Of a stretch of DNA of 64,000 nt, positions 58,073 through 64,000 are shown piece by piece. The DNA is taken from the NCBI GenBank assembly GCA_022559985.1, contig JAFJTR010000050.1, forward strand, positions 1 to 64,000, in the 5' to 3' direction. The stretch comes from Parastagonospora avenae f. sp. tritici 18332-5. Its lineage: Eukaryota > Ascomycota > Dothideomycetes > Pleosporales > Phaeosphaeriaceae. A model generated the notes under the pieces. The model worked only from the letters and a program-made list of their open reading frames with translations. It had not been told where the DNA came from and searched no databases. The position numbers and the translations under genes are program-made. Position 1 is the stretch's first letter, and every line of letters begins with the position of its first letter.

Positions 58073-59800
58073 CTAAGCCCACACCCCCAGCGTCCAGCTT
58101 GCTCTCTCTCCCCCTCCTTTTGCTAGCCCAGGACCCATGCTTTGTCGCTGCTGTACGACGGATATTTCCTTTTCACGACTTGCACCCTGCAGTCCATGTT
58201 GGAGGTACTTTTCGCGCTCGATCTCGACAATACCTTTGACGCGTTGTTGAGCTATCAAACTCGCACCGGCCCATGCACCTAACGTCTCGACTCCTCTAAT
58301 CACACCGCCTATGAAACAGGAACGTGGTGGGCCAGTTCGGATGGCGAGTTGCTCCATTTTGGCGTCCATGTTGTCAACTTCGGGCTCTCGCAGCCCGGCG
58401 GGTATAGAGGATAGAGGTGCACCTGGATCCAGAGATTCGGAGATGACATCTTCCCCTTCCTGTCGCCGCAACTCTGCATCTTCTCGACGCGCTTCAGCAT
58501 CATCCCTGCGTGCTCGCATGCGTTCTTCGTGTTTTGCACTTGCTTTCCCATAGTTCCTCACTCGATCCCAACCCCTGATTGATACTAGCGCCTCGAGCTC
58601 TCTCAACAGGCGCGTCTTCAGACCAGGAAGATTCGATACACCGCCTGTGATGATTATGCGTGACATGCAAAGGCATCGAACATCTACAGGTAGCTGAACT
58701 AGGGCGCGGTATATAAGATAGTGTAGAGGAAGGTCCTCATCATCGAACTCGCTTAATGTCATGTCTGGCGCGAATAATGCGGCCTCGGTCGGCTTGGCCA
58801 GGGATGCAAAAGGTATTCTCAGCTCAGTAGGAGGAATGTGTCTAGGAAACGGAATGTTTATAGTGGGTGGCGGCGACTCGACGGCATCTTCAAACTCCTC
58901 CAACACGGGTGCCTCGCGCGCAGGGAAATATAGCGTTCTTCGATTTGATCGTGGGTTTGCCTTGCACCAACCGACTCGTGTTAGAACTTCCTCTGCTTCT
59001 TCGAACGAGACATCGGCTTTGGGAGAACCAGAGACTGCATTATCGTCCAGCTCTGTGTTTAGGAGCTTGGCCATTTCTTCACTCAGCATCTTGCCGGCCC
59101 GCACACTGCGCCTTTCCTGCACCTCACGGTACTCACAGACAGCCGTGACGACTGTCTCAGACCAGCCAATATCGACGACCAGCGCTGATCGTAGTCCTGC
59201 AGCAACGGTTGACAGCACAGGGCTCGACATCAAGGTAATGCTGGGGGCCTGGAAGCTCGTGAAGAGTACGTCGAGAAGTATAGACATTAGAGCGTGGGGC
59301 ATACGTGTTGGCATCGCGAGCAAAATCCGCCGTGGCTTGCTGTCGAGAAGGAAGTATTTGTTGTATGCCTCTCTCATGGCCCGCTCGAATTTGTCCTCGA
59401 CCAGACCCAGGTCTACAGTGTTCAGGTCTACGCGGTAGAGTTCGTGTTCCTGGCCCCAGTCCTGCCCCCTCTTTCGCTTCTGTCTCTGCTGGCCATACTC
59501 AGGGTCCCATTGCCTGTAGTCCCCCACTCTCCGCTGCTGGTCGGACCCAAAGGGTATTGTGCAGCGCGGGGCACTCTCGCCAGGGAAGCCGCAGCGCACA
59601 AAACGTGCCCCGACCTCAATTACGACATATTCGTCGTCGGTGCGGAAGCTGCCGCCGGGTGAGCCAAAGCCATAGGATGTGCCGCGACCAAGCGGTGTTC
59701 GCGGCGACTCGGGGGTGGAAGCGAGGTCTGCAACGCGAGGTGTCGTGCCTCGGGCGCCGCGGTTGAGAGATACGGAGACTTTGCGTTCGCTGGTCGACAT
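58073..59800 (-). CDS. Actin-related protein Arp10/RO-7-like (dynactin pointed-end subunit)
   Basis: A single exon of 575 aa from ATG 59800 (MSTSERKVSVSLNRG). Actin-fold blocks: VVIEVGARFVRCGFPGE (phosphate loop 1), LLAMPTRMPHALMSILLDVL, SALVVDIGWSETVVTAVCEY (phosphate loop 2, with GW for the usual GxG), and IIITGGVSNLPGLKTRLLRE (adenosine region), then FIGGVIRGVETLGAWAGASL, matching the actin WIGGSILASL block. Inserts rich in Arg/Glu split the fold. This matches fungal Arp10/ro-7 (Arp11), which caps the pointed end of the Arp1 filament in dynactin for dynein-driven nuclear movement. Degenerate nucleotide loops are normal for that family. The frame is open for 110 codons upstream, but that part lies in the shared promoter and is poor-quality coding. 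Confidence 0.88.
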   Translation of the reverse strand: MSTSERKVSVSLNRGARGTTPRVADLASTPESPRTPLGRGTSYGFGSPGGSFRTDDEYVVIEVGARFVRCGFPGESAPRCTIPFGSDQQRRVGDYRQWDPEYGQQRQKRKRGQDWGQEHELYRVDLNTVDLGLVEDKFERAMREAYNKYFLLDSKPRRILLAMPTRMPHALMSILLDVLFTSFQAPSITLMSSPVLSTVAAGLRSALVVDIGWSETVVTAVCEYREVQERRSVRAGKMLSEEMAKLLNTELDDNAVSGSPKADVSFEEAEEVLTRVGWCKANPRSNRRTLYFPAREAPVLEEFEDAVESPPPTINIPFPRHIPPTELRIPFASLAKPTEAALFAPDMTLSEFDDEDLPLHYLIYRALVQLPVDVRCLCMSRIIITGGVSNLPGLKTRLLRELEALVSIRGWDRVRNYGKASAKHEERMRARRDDAEARREDAELRRQEGEDVISESLDPGAPLSSIPAGLREPEVDNMDAKMEQLAIRTGPPRSCFIGGVIRGVETLGAWAGASLIAQQRVKGIVEIEREKYLQHGLQGASREKEISVVQQRQSMGPGLAKGGGERASWTLGVWA

Positions 59801-60110
59801 TGTGAGACGTGAGTGTGCCCCTGCCGGTGGTTGGCAGTTCAGCTCATCATGGACGCAACGAAGTCGAGATATCGTTCCTCGCTGTATGGTGGAGTTCGCG
59901 AGGCTGCAGCTGGGCCGGCGCTTGTGCGTTCCAAGGTTAGCCCTCGTTAGCTCCTTCCGCAGGCTTGGCAACTCGAACTTTTTTCGCGAGGAAGCTTCGG
60001 CCGCACAACTGCATCCAAGACCCGCGACCCTTCCACACTTTGCGCATAAACAGCTTCCAGGGGCAGCAGCGACCGAATACCCCGCACGGAAAGCACATAC
60101 AGCAGCAACG
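59801..60110. promoter_or_regulatory. Compact bidirectional promoter, Arp10-like / NOP58
   Basis: Only 310 bp separate the two ATGs, so both promoters must overlap. GC-rich, without an obvious TATA box; motifs could not be assigned. Open frames that run through it on both strands are fortuitous extensions. Confidence 0.6.
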
Positions 60111-62030
60111 ATGGGCCTTTTCATCCTCACAGAGACGAGGTACGTGTGCCGCGTGCGCAGAGCTCCAGTGCGAGGCCAGGAGAGCTAACGGAACTTCGCA
60201 GCGCGGGTTATGCCCTGCTCAAGTCCAAGGACAAGAAGCTATTTGGCAAGGACGACTCGCCCAAAGATGTCTCTTCTCTGGTCGACTCATTGAAGCTCAA
60301 GAAGTTTCAGAAATTCGAAAATGCCGTCACTGCGCTCAACGAAGCCGCGGCTTTGACTGACGGCAAGGTCAGCTCCATGCTGTCAAACCTGCTGCAGGAG
60401 CTCAAGGACGAGACCAAGGCATCATGTACGCTTGCGCGCGCGACGTGGGACGCCGAACAAGAGTGCTAACACCTTTTCCAGTGGCTGTTGCTGACCCAAA
60501 GCTCGCCAATGCCATTGCGCAAGTTCCTGGACTCTCACTGAAGCTCATCTCCGACTCGTCGACCCAGGATGTCTACCGTGCGATTCGCGAGCACATGGTC
60601 TCGCTCATTCCTGACCTCGTTCCCGCCGAGATGGACTCGACCCGTCTCGGTCTCGCGCATTCGCTCTCGCGCCACAAGCTTAAGTTCTCGCCCGATAAGG
60701 TCGACACCATGATCATCCAAAGTATCGCCAGTCTCGACGTGCTCGACAAGCAGCTCAACACATATGCGATGAGAGTCAAGGAGTGGTACGGATGGCATTT
60801 CCCCGAGCTTGCCAAGATTTTGAACGACAACATGGCCTACTCCAGGGTCGTGCTCAAGATGGGCTTCCGCACAAATGCACGGGAGACTGATCTCTCGGGC
60901 ATCCTGCCTGAGGAGATTGAGGCCGCCGTCAAGGCTGCCGCTGAGATCAGTATGGGTACTGAGATCACTGACGAGGACTTGGAGGCCACCAGCGCTCTGG
61001 CTGAGCAGGTCGTCGACCTCACTGAGTATGTGCGACGTTCCAATCAAACGTGGCACTTTGCTGACAATTTGCTAGACATCGTCAAAACCTTGGCAACTAC
61101 CTCTCCACACGCATGCAAGCACTTGCTCCTAACCTGACTGCGCTTGTGGGTGAGCTTGTCGGTGCGCGCCTCATTGCGCACGCTGGTTCGCTCATGAACC
61201 TCGCAAAGTCGCCCGGTTCTACCATCCAGATTCTTGGCGCTGAGAAGGCTCTTTTCCGAGCCCTGAAGACCAAGCACGACACTCCCAAATACGGAGTAAG
61301 TAGAGCCAGCATCGAAAGCTACACCCCAATCGCTAACCTCCAATAGCTCATCTACCACGCTTCCCTCATCGGCCAAGCAACTGGCAAGAACAAGGGTAAG
61401 ATTGCCCGTATGCTCGCCGCAAAGTCTGCCCTAGGTCTCCGTATCGACGCCCTCAGCACATGGGGGGTTTCTTCTGAGGACACCTCAAACGAGCCCACTG
61501 AAGAGGAGAAGTCTCAAGTTGGTCGCGACGCACGCCTTGGCATCGAGAGGAGATTACGCGCTCTTGAGGGCAAGCCACTGAAGAGCCTGAAGGAGAACGC
61601 CAACTCGGTCGCGCTAGGACAGAAGAAGTGGGATGTGAAGGAGGCACGAAAGTACAACGCTGACGCCGATGGTCTGACTGGCGATGAGCCAGCAGCAACG
61701 GGAGCGAAGACCAACGGCACAAAACCCAAGAAGCTTGTACAAGAAGTCGATAGTGACGAAGAGATGGCCGACGCAGATGGAGGCGCTTCTGACTCCGACC
61801 CCGACTCTGAAGACGCAAAGGCAACACCCAAGGGTGACAGCAAGGCCGCAAAGAAGGCCGAGAAGGAAGCCAAGAAGGCACGCAAAGCCGAACGAGCAGC
61901 CAAGCGGGAAGCCAAAGAGGCAAAAAAGGCAGCCAAAGAAGCAAAGAAGGCCGAGAAGGAGACGAAGAAGCGAAAAGCAGACGACGTCGACGGCGACAGC
62001 AAGAAGAAAAAGAAGAAGAGCAAGGACTAG
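60111..62030 (+). CDS. NOP58: Nop58, box C/D snoRNP core protein
   Basis: Exons 60111-60139, 60202-60425, 60482-61025, 61076-61295 and 61347-62030, phases verified; 566 aa. N-terminal MGLFILTETSAGYALLK and coiled-coil region, then the NOP domain with IREHMVSLIPDLVP, RVKEWYGWHFPEL, LAPNLTALVGELVGARLIAH, GSTIQILGAEKALF and YGLIYHASLIGQ, the signature of Nop56/Nop58. The C-terminal tail is acidic, then KKE/KKA repeats (KAAKKAEKEAKKARKAERAA) ending in poly-Lys, which separates Nop58 from Prp31. It holds fibrillarin and Snu13 on box C/D snoRNA for rRNA 2'-O-methylation in the nucleolus. Like HAS1, a ribosome biogenesis factor. Confidence 0.97.
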
Positions 62031-62302
62031 AAATCCTTTGCTCCTTGTTCTCATGTCTTCGTCTGACATTGTATGTTTGGATTCACGTCATGTCAAAATG
62101 GGGCCGGCGTTCAAATGGATTGGCGCATAAACGGGTTTGCGACATATTGTGTACTATCTCATCGCTTCTTTATGGTTCTACTTTCTTCATGCATGATGGC
62201 TGGTGGTGGAAGGGACGAATACCCGCTAGTCTGCGAGCATACCAATTCCACGTTCAAAAAGTTCAAATGCCCTCGTGATTTGTTCAAGTGTGCATGTGAT
62301 GT

Positions 62303-63007
62303 TCAAGCCTTCTTTCGCCCACCCTTCTTCCTGCCTTTCTTTGATGCGCCCAAGAGCTTGTTCTCGACCTTCTCTGTCTGAATATCCTCCACGCCATCAG
62401 GGATCTCCGCTTCTTCTTCGTCAAAGACGTTCTGGCATTTGACCAAGATCTCATGCAGCTGCTCATCTGTAAAGCGCGAGTTGGCCTATCTACACATCAG
62501 CTCTCATCTCAAGGCATCCCCCATGAAAAACGATCTTCAAGTAGTGATTTCAGCAAAGACATGACTCACCTCTTCAATGACCAATTCCAGCGTAACCTGC
62601 GTCGTGGGCCGCAGATTATACAGCTGCAAGTACTCGGCTTTGTTTAGGCGGTAGTGGGGTGCCAGAGTATGGTAGAGAGAATGCGGGCCCTTGTAAAGCG
62701 TCATAGGGCGAGCGGGATGAGTGTCCGCCAGGGCCGCGGTGCTGTAGTCTGGGGTTTGGAGGTAGGCTAGGCCCTGTAGCGTCATTAGACCTCGTTCCAT
62801 ATATGTATGTCTGCTGTAACATTGCAACTAGGATTTTGGTTAGAGAGCGGTGGATGTTGTGCTTACATCTCGCAACATGTGGTTCAGGCCGGATGGCAGG
62901 TGGCGTTTACGGTCTGTGCCATCGGTGCCGTGGTACTCTGCTTCTTCTTGGCGGAGGTGCAGGAGGACTTCGTGGTTTGAGAGGAGTGCGGATTGGGGGT
63001 TTTTGAT
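62303..63007 (-). CDS. RPC17: RNA polymerase III subunit RPC9 / Rpc17 (CGRP-RCP family)
   Basis: Exons 62867-63007, 62570-62827 and 62303-62485 join in phase (introns of 39 and 84 bp with CTAAC-type branch sites). They encode at least 194 residues: IKNPQSALLSNHEVLLHLRQ, MERGLMTLQGLAYLQTP, LNKAEYLQLYNLRPTTQVTL, then RFTDEQLHEILVKC. LNKAEYLQLYNLRPTT is the signature of the Rpc17/CRCP fold that pairs with Rpc25 as the Pol III stalk. The C-terminus ends in a Lys/Gly-rich GASKKGRKKGGRKKA tail. The first exon is unresolved: translation of the first assigned exon begins after an acceptor (CCCCCAG) and an in-frame TAA lies upstream, so a tiny first exon with the ATG must lie beyond 63007. Confidence 0.88.
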
Positions 63008-64000
63008 CTGGGGGTGTTAGGTACGCACATCATATGGCCGTGGTGAGCTGTGAAAGTGCGAATGATAGTACTAAAGACTGTAGAAGATTCGTCTCTGGAA
63101 GAACCTGTCCTGGGAATGACACGAATGAAATAAGACTGCTATTTAGAAATGACGTTGACCTTTCAACTACTACGTGGGCGCGCAAAGGTAAACCATGAAT
63201 GAAAGATCACTACCTACATGCATAATGAGGTCTTGTGCACCGCCTCAGGTGGCTGTAGACAGCTGCGATGATGTCATGTACAGGTATGGGTATGCACTTC
63301 AAAGCCCAGCGTCGTGTTCTAGAGCACCCGTCGGCGTTGATATTGCATGGCGTTGGTGTTCAAGGGTGAGTAAGAAGATTGGTCAAAGAGGAAAGTTTTG
63401 GATTTAGCGCCTTGGCTTGCGTAGATGGTCTCCCACTCAGGAAGGAACGACTGTAGAAATACGATCGCATGCTCTGGATTCATCTTTACCTGTGCCGTCT
63501 GCTTGAACGAGATCTTTTGTCGCTAACTCAAACGCGCTGCTCTGGAGTGCGCGGACACTCGCATTCGCTGCCTTCACCGCTTCCGGTTTTGCAGCTGGCT
63601 CCCCCGATGACGCTCGTGCGACGCCGTCCTCAAAGTCTCATCTCAAGGGGCACCGAACCATGAGTACTTACACTAGAGCAGAGACCGATGTTAATCTCCC
63701 GGTTCAAAGAGCAGCAGGTTCTGCGAGACAATCTGACAAGAAAGAGCCGATTGACAGGTACGAGCAGAAGCGTGTCGTGTAAGCGCTGATAGGTCGGTGA
63801 GCCTACCTTCAAACCAACACATCTACTAAATCACGAGCAGTAACATCGTCTGGCACACTAGGCACCGAGAACTTGCGCCGAACTCTGGGGATCCGCATCC
63901 TGCTGACATTTTACATTTCCATCGCGGCTCCTTAGCGCCATATGCATGAGCTTATTTTGACAAGAGTGCTCTCGACACCGGCGAGGATCGTGATATATGG
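63008..64000. other. Right end of window, no complete gene seen
   Basis: Holds the unresolved first exon and promoter of the RPC17 gene near its left side. Elsewhere only short frames with no recognisable content. A gene may begin beyond the window edge. Confidence 0.4.

Noticed and set aside
59801..60130. 110-residue N-terminal extension of the Arp10-like protein
   Set aside because: It lies in the shared promoter and overlaps the first exon of NOP58 on the other strand; the family starts near the ATG at 59800.

Overview
The window is nuclear DNA of a filamentous ascomycete. Coding genes are split by short introns of mostly 39-60 bp with GTRNGY-type donors, CTAAC/CTAAT branch sites and YAG acceptors. 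Several families are typical of Pezizomycotina: C2H2 plus fungal-specific transcription factor, hybrid histidine kinase, heme-thiolate peroxidase and a Fot1/Pot2-type transposon. The combination fits Dothideomycetes (Pleosporales-like), but that placement is inference. I saw no tRNA, rRNA, CRISPR array or prokaryotic operon. Coordinates of spliced genes are the outer bounds of the CDS; exon limits derived by hand are in the evidence, and most were checked by codon phase.

Layout. 0.27-2.13 kb: a Fot1/Pot2-like DNA transposon with near-perfect 58-bp terminal inverted repeats and a transposase broken only by three in-frame stops. 2.4-4.3 kb: an unrecognised spliced gene (-). 4.5-7.0 kb: ING-family PHD-finger protein (-). 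7.7-9.6 kb: Gfd2/YDR514C-like DEDDh nuclease-fold protein (+). 9.8-10.6 kb: bHLH factor (-). 12.7-14.3 kb: fatty-aldehyde-type dehydrogenase (-). 14.3-19.5 kb: about 5.2 kb without a recognisable gene. 19.5-22.7 kb: C2H2/fungal_trans transcription factor (+). 23.3-24.2 kb: P-loop/sulfotransferase-like protein (+). 24.5-25.9 kb: secreted chloroperoxidase-family enzyme (-). 27.9-32.1 kb: hybrid histidine kinase (-). 33.0-33.5 kb: small Gly-rich-tail protein (+). 34.0-39.4 kb: 1,745-residue disordered/coiled-coil protein (-).

41.0-43.0 kb: HAS1 DEAD-box helicase (-). 43.6-44.7 kb: NAD-dependent epimerase/SDR gene with one internal TGA (+). 44.9-46.6 kb: SLT2/MPK1 cell-wall-integrity MAP kinase with an 11-nt micro-exon (-). 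47.5-49.7 kb: membrane-anchored aspartic-protease-like protein lacking a catalytic Asp (-). 51.3-54.1 kb: repetitive secreted/GPI-type surface protein (+). 54.4-54.9 kb: single-domain RNase III-like protein (+). 55.0-57.1 kb: C2H2 protein (-). 57.7-58.0 kb: a tandem duplication of about 165 bp in non-coding DNA. 58.1-59.8 kb: Arp10/RO-7-like actin-related protein (-), divergent from NOP58 (60.1-62.0 kb, +). 62.3-63.0 kb: RPC9/Rpc17 subunit of RNA polymerase III (-).

Functionally the window mixes housekeeping genes (HAS1, NOP58, RPC17, Arp10, ING) with surface/signalling genes (hybrid histidine kinase, MAPK, protease-like receptor, repeat surface protein). The most interesting signals are the protease-like membrane protein, the variant RNase III-like protein, the repeat surface protein, the single-nonsense SDR gene and the young-looking but inactivated transposon.
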